A DNA stretch of 8,880 bases from Lentimicrobiaceae bacterium. GTDB lineage: Bacteria > Bacteroidota > Bacteroidia > Bacteroidales > SKPS01. Every line of letters begins with the position of its first letter. Within the stretch, counting starts at the first letter, position 1. The stretch spans positions 1-8,880 of the forward strand of contig SKPS01000345.1 of the NCBI GenBank assembly GCA_007119395.1. Reading direction: 5' to 3'. The notes beneath the pieces were generated by a model, which made no database searches, was not told the origin of the DNA, and was given only the letters and a program-made list of their open reading frames with translations. Of this stretch, positions 1-6,347 are shown one piece after another. A program made the position numbers and the translations under genes.

Positions 1-46
1 AAATTGATGGAAGGAAGCAACAGGGGGTGGTGATGAAGCCGCGGGT

Positions 47-1180
47 TTAGCCGGCCATTGAGATGGTTCGGATAAGATCGGGTTTCAAGAGCTCTATGCC
101 CTCTTTTCCGGTGCTGATGATGCCGTCGTTTTTCAGCTCTGACAAAATTCTCACGGCGCTTTCGGTTGACATACCGGCCAGCTCGGCGATGTCTTTCCGA
201 CTGATCACTGGCGATATCCTTTTGCCATGAAACACCTCATCAGAGAGATAGAGCAATACATCTGCCACTCTGCCGGGAGCCTGTTTATTGGCGATACAAT
301 GGAGCCTGCTGTACAAATGCCCGGCAAAACCACAATAGAAACCCATCAGGTAGCTGTTCAGCTTGCTGTTTTGGGCAGCGATGCTCAGAAACTCTTCCCG
401 GTCGATCAAATAGATGGTGCAGGGTGTGAGTGCAGAAACGGAAAACCGGTATCCATCGGTGCCGTAAAGCGAGGTTAATCCAACAAAATCAAATGGTTGG
501 ATAATTTTAAAGTTAAGACCTTTCTCCTGGTACCCTTCAAGGTACGCTTTGGCCAAACCTTCTGCCACCAGCATCACATAGGCGTTCATGGCACCTTGCT
601 TGCAAATGGTTTCCCCACGTCTGAAGTCAATCTTCACCTTGGTGACCCTGGCTACCTCTTCAGGCAACAACCCCAGGTTCAGCAACCAATCATCTACTGT
701 GAGCCGTAAGTCGTTCACCCGACCCGCTGACGATTCTGACTGCTGCTGATTGAACGCCTCCTTCAACCTTTTGAGCAAAATAAAATCACTGAGCTTCTCA
801 GCAATGGTGTTCAAAAGCTTTTGCTCCTCAGGAAGAAAAATCCCCTTGTCATTGGTTACCGGCCGGATGTAATACACCAGCAACTCCCCAACCTTTACAT
901 CATCCACTACAATGGCTGCCGACTGCTTGATTCGGGTCTTCTTAAACGCAGTGATGGTGTGCTCCTCTTCACCAAAGATAATGGCGGCGCGACAAATATC
1001 AACATAGCGCCATGCCGTTGGAATCACTTCAAGGATGCTCCGAAAAATAGTATCCAACGGTGTAGAAGAATCACGCAATATGTCGTTGACCTGGTAGATG
1101 CAGTTCAACTCTTTGCGCCGCTCAGCCAAACTCTCTACCAGATAGGTTACGCGATCTTCGTTTCCACTTTGTGTTGTCAT
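47..1180 (-). CDS. Crp/Fnr-family transcriptional regulator with N-terminal GAF/PAS-like domain
   Basis: A 377-residue regulator, much longer than a typical Crp/Fnr protein (about 220-250 aa). Residues 15-140 resemble a GAF/PAS-type sensory region (begins ERRKELNCIYQVNDIL), 182-265 form a cNMP-binding-type beta barrel, 266-300 the dimer helix, and 305-372 a winged HTH. The recognition helix (about 337-349, MSTESAVRIL) keeps Glu340 and Arg344, matching the Glu/Arg pair by which Crp and Fnr read the TGA core. The barrel lacks the GE...R phosphate-binding cassette, so cAMP is an unlikely ligand. No Fnr-like four-cysteine cluster motif is visible. I chose ATG 1180 because a purine-rich GGGGGCGG precedes it. 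An upstream in-frame ATG at 1303 adds 41 residues that look non-homologous and lie over promoter and operator sequence. Divergent from gdhA. Target and effector are unknown; autoregulation and gdhA control are inference. Confidence 0.88.
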   Translation of the reverse strand: MTTQSGNEDRVTYLVESLAERRKELNCIYQVNDILRDSSTPLDTIFRSILEVIPTAWRYVDICRAAIIFGEEEHTITAFKKTRIKQSAAIVVDDVKVGELLVYYIRPVTNDKGIFLPEEQKLLNTIAEKLSDFILLKRLKEAFNQQQSESSAGRVNDLRLTVDDWLLNLGLLPEEVARVTKVKIDFRRGETICKQGAMNAYVMLVAEGLAKAYLEGYQEKGLNFKIIQPFDFVGLTSLYGTDGYRFSVSALTPCTIYLIDREEFLSIAAQNSKLNSYLMGFYCGFAGHLYSRLHCIANKQAPGRVADVLLYLSDEVFHGKRISPVISRKDIAELAGMSTESAVRILSELKNDGIISTGKEGIELLKPDLIRTISMAG

Positions 1181-1213
1181 ATCCGCCCCCGAATTATAAA
1201 AGGTCAGCGGGCA

Positions 1214-1221
1214 CAAAAATA
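1214..1221 (-). promoter_or_regulatory. Candidate -7 promoter element for the Crp/Fnr-type regulator gene
   Basis: On the minus strand this reads TATTTTTG, an exact match to the Bacteroidota -7 consensus TAnnTTTG, about 35 bp upstream of the chosen ATG. No good -33 TTG lies at the usual 19-bp spacing, so the promoter may be weak or need an activator. AT-rich sequence makes chance matches possible. Confidence 0.4.
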
Positions 1222-1250
1222 GTGTTTTATTGTTCAGAATTACATGCATG

Positions 1251-1268
1251 CTGTGATATTTATGACAG
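1251..1268. promoter_or_regulatory. Crp-like imperfect palindrome (candidate operator)
   Basis: CTGTGATATTTATGACAG is an 18-bp inverted repeat with 7 of 9 base pairs symmetric. Its core TGTGA-N6-TGACA differs from the Crp consensus TGTGA-N6-TCACA at one base. It lies between the divergent regulator and gdhA genes, about 50 bp upstream of the likely regulator start site. Binding by the neighbouring regulator is inferred from its retained Glu340/Arg344 pair. Confidence 0.45.
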
Positions 1269-1283
1269 AACGCAATTGGGCAG

Positions 1284-1297
1284 TTGACAAATATCAA
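1284..1297. promoter_or_regulatory. Fnr-box-like palindrome (candidate operator)
   Basis: TTGACAAATATCAA matches the Fnr consensus TTGAT-N4-ATCAA at 9 of 10 defined positions. Its centre (1290.5) is 31 bp, about three helical turns, from the centre of the Crp-like palindrome at 1251-1268, which would place two dimers on the same DNA face. It lies about 76 bp upstream of the predicted gdhA transcription start. Confidence 0.5.
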
Positions 1298-1330
1298 TTG
1301 CATTGCGGCATTATTACACGATTAAATGGC

Positions 1331-1360
1331 TTGTGGTTGCGACGGTTTCAGGTACTTTTG
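1331..1360 (+). promoter_or_regulatory. gdhA promoter (Bacteroidota sigma-ABfr type)
   Basis: A -33 TTG at 1331-1333 and a perfect -7 element TACTTTTG at 1353-1360 are separated by exactly 19 bp, the preferred Bacteroidota geometry. The expected start is near 1367, giving a leader of about 44 nt before the ATG at 1411. That leader is A/T-rich without a Shine-Dalgarno sequence, as is common in this phylum. Confidence 0.65.
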
Positions 1361-1410
1361 TTCCGTTGAAACTGTGTTCATTTAGTATTACCTTTTAAAC
1401 TCAAAATGCA

Positions 1411-2748
1411 ATGAATGTAGAAAAGATTATGAACGACCTCGAGAAGAGGAATCCGGGTGAGGTTGAATACCTGCAGGCTGTTCACGAAGTGCTGGAATCA
1501 ATTGAAGATATCGTTAACGAAAACCCACAGTTTGATACTGCTGGAGTGATTGATCGTATTGTTGAGCCCGATCGGGTTCTTACCTTTAAGGTGCCGTGGG
1601 TAACCGACAAGGGTGAAGTTCGCGTAAACCGTGGTTACCGCGTTCAGTATAACAACGCCATTGGGCCTTACAAAGGTGGTATCCGTTTTCACCCCAGTGT
1701 AAACCTGAGTATTTTAAAGTTCCTGGGTTTTGAGCAGATTTTCAAAAACAGCTTAACCACTCTGCCCATGGGCGGTGCCAAAGGTGGTTCCGACTTTGAC
1801 CCCAAGGGCAAGTCTGATCATGAGATCATGCGTTTCTGCCAGTCGTTTATGTTGGAGCTGTGGCGTATCATTGGCCCTGAGACGGATGTGCCTGCCGGTG
1901 ACATTGGTGTAGGGAAGAAAGAGATTGGTTACATGTTTGGCATGTACAAAAAACTCACCCAGGAGCATGTGGGTGTATTCACCGGAAAAGGAAGAGACTG
2001 GGGTGGTTCCCTGATTCGTCCTGAAGCAACCGGTTATGGCAATGTCTATTTTGCCCAGGAGATGCTCAAAACGCGTGGTGACTCTTTCGAAGGGAAAACT
2101 GTTGTGATTTCCGGTTTTGGTAATGTGGCCTGGGGTGCTGCCCAGAAAGCCGCAGAGCTGGGTGGAAAAGTGGTGGCCATCAGTGGCCCCGATGGTTATG
2201 TATATGATCCCGAAGGAATCAGTGGCCCGAAAATCGACTATATGCTCGACCTCCGCGCCACCAACGAAGACATCGTAAAGCCCTTCTCGTACGAATTCCC
2301 AAGCGCTAAGTTTGTGCCCGGAAAACGCCCATGGGAAGTGAAATGCGATATCGCACTGCCATGTGCAACACAAAATGAACTGAATAAAGAGGATGCCGAA
2401 ACATTGGTTAACAATGGTGTGATCTGCGTAAGCGAAGGTGCCAATATGCCATGTACACCGGAAGCCGTTGAGGTGTTCCTCGCCAACAAAATATTATACG
2501 GTCCCGGAAAGGCAGCCAATGCCGGTGGTGTGGCTACCTCAGGGCTCGAAATGTCTCAAAATACGCTCAAGCTGAGCTGGTCTCGCGAAGAGGTGGATAT
2601 GAGACTGAAAGAAATTATGGTCAACATCCATAACGCATGTGTTGAATACGGAAAAGATGAAGACGGTTTTGTGAACTACCCCAAAGGTGCAAACATTGCC
2701 GGATTCCTTAAAGTGGCCAACAGCATGATGGATATGGGTGTACTTTAG
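1411..2748 (+). CDS. gdhA: Glutamate dehydrogenase, hexameric (NAD(P)-dependent)
   Basis: Catalyses reversible reductive amination of 2-oxoglutarate to glutamate, linking ammonia assimilation or amino-acid fermentation to the NAD(P)H pool; cytosolic. At 445 aa it has the usual length of the bacterial hexameric family. Visible motifs: the glutamate-binding KGGIRFHP region, catalytic Lys124 in PMGGAKGG, catalytic Asp164 in DVPAGDIGVG, the dinucleotide-binding loop GFGNVAWG, and the C-terminal GKAANAGGVATSGLEM and GANIAGF signatures. Phe236 in GFGNV and Pro260 in SGPDGY are the residues found in the NAD-specific Clostridium symbiosum enzyme, where NADP enzymes such as that of E. coli carry polar residues; this points towards NAD(H) use, but dual specificity is possible. 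The gene appears monocistronic, with its own promoter upstream and a strong terminator downstream. Confidence 0.97.
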   Translation: MNVEKIMNDLEKRNPGEVEYLQAVHEVLESIEDIVNENPQFDTAGVIDRIVEPDRVLTFKVPWVTDKGEVRVNRGYRVQYNNAIGPYKGGIRFHPSVNLSILKFLGFEQIFKNSLTTLPMGGAKGGSDFDPKGKSDHEIMRFCQSFMLELWRIIGPETDVPAGDIGVGKKEIGYMFGMYKKLTQEHVGVFTGKGRDWGGSLIRPEATGYGNVYFAQEMLKTRGDSFEGKTVVISGFGNVAWGAAQKAAELGGKVVAISGPDGYVYDPEGISGPKIDYMLDLRATNEDIVKPFSYEFPSAKFVPGKRPWEVKCDIALPCATQNELNKEDAETLVNNGVICVSEGANMPCTPEAVEVFLANKILYGPGKAANAGGVATSGLEMSQNTLKLSWSREEVDMRLKEIMVNIHNACVEYGKDEDGFVNYPKGANIAGFLKVANSMMDMGVL

Positions 2749-2794
2749 TGGTTTAAATGACTGTAATAGTTTAGGTTAACAACTCATAGTGTGC

Positions 2795-2827
2795 GCCGGG
2801 AGGATGGGAATTCTCCCGGCTTTTTTT
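2795..2827 (+). terminator. Rho-independent terminator of gdhA
   Basis: GCCGGGAG (2795-2802) pairs perfectly with CTCCCGGC (2813-2820). Three further inner pairs, one of them G-T, give an 11-bp stem closed by a GGGA loop. Seven T residues (2821-2827) follow directly. It begins 46 bp after the gdhA stop. The rest of the gap up to the convergent gene (2828-2901) shows no feature I can support. Confidence 0.9.
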
Positions 2828-2901
2828 ATCCTGGCTATACCGGCGCAATGGTTACAGACCCTCCGTTGCATAGCGGGTAGCTACGCAGATTGAATAACAA
2901 C

Positions 2902-2936
2902 TGATCCGGCACCGTTACATTAAATATACCGGATCA
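2902..2936 (-). terminator. Weak hairpin at the 3' end of the hydS-phosphatase operon
   Basis: TGATCCGG (2902-2909) and CCGGATCA (2929-2936) form a perfect 8-bp inverted repeat with a 19-nt loop. One arm lies in the last codons of the phosphatase gene and the stop codon is in the loop. On the minus strand it is followed by GTTGTTATTC, only moderately T-rich, so its role as an intrinsic terminator is uncertain. Confidence 0.35.
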
Positions 2937-4104
2937 CTACACGTTTAAGGTACTCTTTTTCAAGGATGGAGGCGATACGTTTCACCACGGTACGGCGGAT
3001 TTCGAGTTCAACGGGCAGGTTGGGATCCTGGTGTGCAACGTTGACGCGGGTGCCGATGATAAAATGGATTTCATCGCTGTCGAGCAGTAGCTTGATCACT
3101 TGGTCGGCAGGCCCTTTCCCTTTGCGCACCTTGTTGAGGTACCCCGGCAACAGCGAAGCCACTTTTCCCAGGGTGAGGATCCCCTCTGTGTAGAGGTCGA
3201 TCCCCTCCATATAGCTCACAGGAGGCAGGTCGTCGTCGGTAAATTCAAAGCCATCTTTGATCTCTACACCCAGTTCCCTGGCGATGATGTCACCCGTGGT
3301 GGCACCCGACACGATCTTTCGTCCGCTGAAACCTCTTACCGCATCACCCAGCTCTGTGTCCTTCTCCTCCTCATAAGGCGGGCCGGTACAGTACAGCAGT
3401 TTACGTGGTTCACGGAAGTAGACAGAGACGCACGAGACGTCGTCGTGTGGATGGTAGTTGTCGTGCTTATTGGCAGCATTCACCACCCGTATGGCAAGGC
3501 GGTGCGCATCAATGTCGGGCTCATTGTCAACCGTGGTTTGTACAAACTCTTTCAACCCCTCTTCGCCCCAGCCAAAAGGCAACTCATCACTGCCCATACC
3601 CGACTGTGTTACACCATCGGAGCAGAACACCAGGCGATCACCTTTTTGTGGCGTGATCGTACAAGTGCGCAAGCGTTTGCCCATGTGCTGACCCGATTCA
3701 AGCTCAATCTCTTCCCAGTCAGGATCTTTAATACGTCCCTCTCTCAGAAAAACCATGGCGGGATTGTCAAACTCAAGGATTTTTGTTTCACCCTGTTTCT
3801 CAATATCCAGTATCGTAAATGTTGCGTAACTGATCTGCCGTATGCTGCAAACCGGCAAAGTGTTCATGACGATCTCGGCGATCTTATGGTGCTCTTTGTG
3901 TTCTGCGGTGAAGTTCAAGGCCATGGTTGCTGTGAGTGTTGCCAGCACATTGGCCTTTACACCGTGCCCCATACCATCCGAAAGCACCACAATCACACGC
4001 CCCTCTTCCTGTATCTGACGTGAAAAGAATACATCGCCACAAATACGGGATGAATGGTGGTTCTTTTGTGCGTATTTAACCTCGATATAGTAATCTTCAC
4101 TCAT
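2920..4104 (-). CDS. SpoIIE/PP2C-type serine/threonine phosphatase of the hydrogenase sensor operon
   Basis: Predicted cytosolic metal-dependent phosphatase of 394 aa. The N-terminal part (about 1-232) is a SpoIIE/PP2C domain with the expected metal-binding acids: Asp24 (CGDVFF), Asp43 (LSDGMGHG), Asp163 (FCSDGVTQSG) and Asp221/Asp222 (HPHDDVSCV). The remaining 160 residues form a second region that I cannot assign to a named function; it contains GRKIVSGATTGDIIARELG and SYMEGIDLYTEGILTLGKV. I chose ATG 4104 because it overlaps the upstream hydS stop codon by 8 bp, suggesting translational coupling; the upstream extension to 4221 lies in hydS coding sequence. SpoIIE phosphatases usually act on anti-sigma-antagonist-like phosphoproteins, but no such partner or kinase is encoded here. 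Association with a PAS-containing hydrogenase suggests it is the output of the sensor. The substrate is unknown. Confidence 0.88.
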   Translation of the reverse strand: MSEDYYIEVKYAQKNHHSSRICGDVFFSRQIQEEGRVIVVLSDGMGHGVKANVLATLTATMALNFTAEHKEHHKIAEIVMNTLPVCSIRQISYATFTILDIEKQGETKILEFDNPAMVFLREGRIKDPDWEEIELESGQHMGKRLRTCTITPQKGDRLVFCSDGVTQSGMGSDELPFGWGEEGLKEFVQTTVDNEPDIDAHRLAIRVVNAANKHDNYHPHDDVSCVSVYFREPRKLLYCTGPPYEEEKDTELGDAVRGFSGRKIVSGATTGDIIARELGVEIKDGFEFTDDDLPPVSYMEGIDLYTEGILTLGKVASLLPGYLNKVRKGKGPADQVIKLLLDSDEIHFIIGTRVNVAHQDPNLPVELEIRRTVVKRIASILEKEYLKRVVIRYI

Positions 4105-5968
4105 TTGACTTCCCTTGTGCCGTATTAAACGCTTCGATGACCGAGTTGAGCATCTGCTCAGTTTTTGATGCACCCTCCCCGAGCAAAAAGCCAATTTGCT
4201 GAACCATTCTGAGGTTCTCATCGATGGCTTCCGTAAGGCGGTGAATCACCTCATCACCACGCACCTCAGGTGAGTGCATGTCTCGCACCACAGCACCTAC
4301 CACTTTGTGTTTCCTGATGCTGAAAACCGACAGGTTGTACATTTTGTCACCATAGTGCACATCCCGGTTGATAACGCTTTCGTCGTGCTCTAGTACATAG
4401 GAGAAGAAGTTGTAAAAGTTGTAGGGAACCAAAGTCTTCAAGTCAGCACCAGCCAGTCCGGGTATGATTTCGTTGATCTCTGTCACCTCATCGCCCAGCA
4501 ACCTGATAAAGGTTTGGTTTGCCTGAATGATCTTTAACTGGTCATTCACCAGCAAGATACCTGTAGGTATCTTTTGCAGCATCGCTTTGGTGGTCTCCAT
4601 AGCCTCCATGGCCGTTTCCTTCTCTTTTTGTGCTGCCTGCTCAGACTCTTCCAGCGCTTTGCGCGTTTGCGCCAGCTTCTCGTTGGTGAGTCGGAGTGAT
4701 TTGATGTATTCTTGTTGGTTCCGCACGTTATGTGTTTGACACATTTCGGTCTTGGCAAGCCCTTTGGCTACCGCTTTGGCAAATTCACGACAAGAAGGGT
4801 AACCGCAGGCAGAACACCCCTTCATCCCCTTCCCATCCCCTTTGCCGATGTTGCGCATGATTTCAGCAATCTTCTCCTCAGAAGGCTCCTCCATCCGCTG
4901 GTCATCCACCTTAAAACGGGCTGCGCATGAGATCTGACTGAACTTGTTCATCTGCGCCTGCCACTCCTTCTTGTCGAAGGTTTTATCACGCTTTTTGGCG
5001 TAGTTGGTCACAAGGGTCCGACGGAGGAATTTCTTTTTATCGGGCGTGGTGCCGGGTCCCATCAGGCAACCTTCACAGTAAAACAGATTGAAATGCTTTT
5101 CAATCTCTTCAATCTGGTGTTCAAATTCGTCTATTGCTGCACTGATATTGCTGGCTCCTTCTGTGGTAATAATATGCCCTTCGAGGAGGTCTTCACTCAG
5201 TTTGGCTGCCTGAACAATCCCTTCACTTACAGGGTAGAGAGCTCCGGCAGCACCCAAAGGAGGGTCAAAATCGCTGTACTCCAGCTTGCTCTCCTCAATG
5301 TTTCTTTCTGCAAACATCTCCCGTAGCTCCCTGAAGGTGATCAGCTCATCCACCCTGCCATCATCATCGTATCTCACCGCTTCCCTTTTGGCTGCAATGC
5401 AGGGTGAGATCGCCACAACCTTCAGGTCTTCACCGTAACGGGCACGTGCAACACGGGCACTCACCGTCATGCCGGTTACCAAAGGCGCCAGATTCTTTAA
5501 CAGGTCAGGGTTGTATTTTTCAACATGCATTACCACCGCCGGACAGTTCGAGAAGAGGTAATACTTCCCTTTGAAATCTTCAATCAACTTTTTGTAGTGT
5601 TTGGCAATGATATCTACGCCAAACGACACCTCCAATACATATTCGAACCCCAACTCCCGAATCATTTTTACAAACTTCCGGTAGTCGGTGATGTCATCAA
5701 ACTCACCTGAGATGCTTGGGTCAACGATGGCTGCCACCTTGTTGTTGCTCTCCAGGAGCTGTCCCACCCGTTCGGTTGAATTCATAAAAGAGATGGCCTC
5801 TTCAGGGCACACGTCCAAGCAGTTGCCACACCCAACACAGCGGTTGTCGTCAATCTCAGCAAATGATCGGTTATGCTTCACCATGATTGCTTTCACCGGG
5901 CATATTCTGATACAAGTGTAACAGAGAGTGCATTTCCCGGCATCAATCTTAAAGAGTGGTTCAGTCAT
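4097..5968 (-). CDS. hydS: Sensory-type [FeFe]-hydrogenase homologue with FeS and PAS domains
   Basis: A 623-aa cytosolic iron-sulfur protein resembling group C (HydS/HsfB) putative sensory hydrogenases. Order: two 4Fe-4S motifs (Cys13/16/19/23 and Cys44/47/50/54); an H-cluster domain (about 75-350); an FeS-type 4Fe-4S motif CSACGYPSC (Cys385/388/393 with Cys410); a helical coiled-coil linker (about 413-465); a PAS domain (about 463-570); and a C-terminal helical tail. Four candidate H-cluster ligands are present: Cys142 (SNCPA), Cys190 (SPCIAAKRE), and Cys298 and Cys301 (CEGCLMGPG). Asn141 replaces the proton-relay cysteine of catalytic enzymes, and the usual Met of MPC is Ser188. Slow turnover and a sensing role are therefore inferred: H2 or redox state read at the H-cluster and passed through FeS and PAS to the phosphatase encoded next. 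It follows the small ferredoxin gene by 15 bp. Maturation would require HydEFG, not seen here. Confidence 0.92.
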   Translation of the reverse strand: MTEPLFKIDAGKCTLCYTCIRICPVKAIMVKHNRSFAEIDDNRCVGCGNCLDVCPEEAISFMNSTERVGQLLESNNKVAAIVDPSISGEFDDITDYRKFVKMIRELGFEYVLEVSFGVDIIAKHYKKLIEDFKGKYYLFSNCPAVVMHVEKYNPDLLKNLAPLVTGMTVSARVARARYGEDLKVVAISPCIAAKREAVRYDDDGRVDELITFRELREMFAERNIEESKLEYSDFDPPLGAAGALYPVSEGIVQAAKLSEDLLEGHIITTEGASNISAAIDEFEHQIEEIEKHFNLFYCEGCLMGPGTTPDKKKFLRRTLVTNYAKKRDKTFDKKEWQAQMNKFSQISCAARFKVDDQRMEEPSEEKIAEIMRNIGKGDGKGMKGCSACGYPSCREFAKAVAKGLAKTEMCQTHNVRNQQEYIKSLRLTNEKLAQTRKALEESEQAAQKEKETAMEAMETTKAMLQKIPTGILLVNDQLKIIQANQTFIRLLGDEVTEINEIIPGLAGADLKTLVPYNFYNFFSYVLEHDESVINRDVHYGDKMYNLSVFSIRKHKVVGAVVRDMHSPEVRGDEVIHRLTEAIDENLRMVQQIGFLLGEGASKTEQMLNSVIEAFNTAQGKSNE

Positions 5969-5983
5969 ATCAATCAGCGTTGG

Positions 5984-6232
5984 TTATTTACCCGACTTAT
6001 GGAAGGTTTCATCCAATAAGTTCATCAAAGTTTGCTCTGTTAGTTTCTCATGGATTACATCTCCAATTTCAATCACGGGCCCCCGATGGCAGGTGCCAAA
6101 ACAATGCCCTCCACGAAAGTCAACAGAAGCTTCAAGCTGGTGTGTTTCAATGTACTCTTTAACCAGCTTAACGTACTGCTTGTTGCCCCTTGAAAAACAG
6201 GAGCTGCCAAGGCATATTCTTATCTTTGTCAA
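5984..6232 (-). CDS. Small thioredoxin-fold [2Fe-2S] ferredoxin (NuoE C-terminal-like)
   Basis: An 82-residue protein matching the C-terminal half of NuoE/HydC without the N-terminal helical part. Ligands Cys7 and Cys12 (CLGSSC) and Cys44 and Cys48 (CFGTCHRGP) have the C-x4-C...C-x3-C spacing of thioredoxin-like [2Fe-2S] ferredoxins. It is the first gene of the leftward operon and probably exchanges electrons with the sensory hydrogenase; similar ferredoxins accompany hydS genes in other anaerobes. The start is TTG at 6232: reading upstream in frame to the stop at 6299-6301 there is no ATG or GTG, and downstream starts would remove the first cysteine pair. Adjacent codons TTG-ACA-AAG-ATA encode the expected short N terminus before the first beta strand. 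Confidence 0.85.
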   Translation of the reverse strand: MTKIRICLGSSCFSRGNKQYVKLVKEYIETHQLEASVDFRGGHCFGTCHRGPVIEIGDVIHEKLTEQTLMNLLDETFHKSGK

Positions 6233-6261
6233 AACAAATAGTGCTATTGGTGTATTCGCTG

Positions 6262-6269
6262 CAAAGATA
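6262..6269 (-). promoter_or_regulatory. Candidate -7 promoter element of the ferredoxin-hydS-phosphatase operon
   Basis: Reads TATCTTTG on the minus strand, an exact TAnnTTTG match, about 30 bp upstream of the TTG start at 6232. The -33 region at the usual spacing has only a partial TTG match. The palindromic operators at 6297-6329 lie just upstream, so control of this promoter from them is plausible. Confidence 0.45.
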
Positions 6270-6293
6270 ATAAATAGTTGCCGACAATCATCA

Positions 6294-6327
6294 CACTGTT
6301 ATTTTTTTAACACTGTTATTTTTGTAA
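6294..6327. repeat. 17-bp tandem direct repeat in the divergent hydrogenase control region
   Basis: CACTGTTATTTTTTTAA (6294-6310) is followed immediately by CACTGTTATTTTTGTAA (6311-6327), differing at a single base. Each unit supplies most of a TGTTA-N6-TAACA palindrome, annotated separately. The exact head-to-tail arrangement suggests duplication of an operator. Confidence 0.85.
6297..6312. promoter_or_regulatory. Candidate operator 1, TGTTA-N6-TAACA
   Basis: TGTTATTTTTTTAACA has perfect 5-bp arms. In an 18-bp frame it matches the Rex consensus TTGTTAA-N4-TTAACAA at 11 of 14 defined positions; Rex represses hydrogenase and fermentation genes when NADH is low. The geometry also fits a Crp/Fnr-family site, but the TGA core favoured by that family is absent. 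The site lies between the two divergent -7 elements. Confidence 0.5.
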
Positions 6328-6329
6328 CA
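6314..6329. promoter_or_regulatory. Candidate operator 2, TGTTA-N6-TAACA
   Basis: TGTTATTTTTGTAACA repeats the palindrome of operator 1, with centres 17 bp apart. It also matches the Rex consensus at 11 of 14 defined positions. Relative to the predicted hydC start near 6353 it covers the -33 region, where a bound repressor would block RNA polymerase. Confidence 0.5.
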
Positions 6330-6339
6330 AGAATTTTTA

Positions 6340-6347
6340 TATCTTTG
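6340..6347 (+). promoter_or_regulatory. Candidate -7 promoter element of the hydCB operon
   Basis: TATCTTTG is an exact TAnnTTTG match. A TTTG at 6321-6324 is nearer than the preferred -33 spacing. A second exact match, TATTTTTG at 6317-6324, is an alternative but lies inside operator 2. A start near 6353 would give a long leader of about 120 nt. Confidence 0.42.

Noticed and set aside
1..46. Possible end of another gene at the left edge
   Set aside because: 46 bp is too short to assign; no stop, terminator or motif can be supported.
1181..1303. N-terminal extension of the Crp/Fnr-type regulator to an upstream ATG
   Set aside because: The extra 41 residues look unlike a protein domain and cover the predicted promoter and operator palindromes; the ATG at 1180 has a better upstream sequence.
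1753..2373. Minus-strand open frame of 206 codons inside gdhA
   Set aside because: It is antisense to a fully conserved gdhA and has no recognisable domain.
3100..4023. Long plus-strand open frame of 307 codons opposite the phosphatase gene
   Set aside because: Its translation shows no recognisable domain, and the minus strand encodes an intact SpoIIE-type phosphatase with all metal ligands; it is a shadow.
4105..4221. N-terminal extension of the phosphatase to an upstream start at 4221
   Set aside because: It lies wholly within hydS coding sequence in another frame, and the SpoIIE-type domain begins right after the ATG at 4104.
6294..6327. Possible CRISPR or mobile-element repeat
   Set aside because: Only two adjacent 17-bp copies without spacers, each forming an operator-like palindrome between promoters; a regulatory duplication explains them better.
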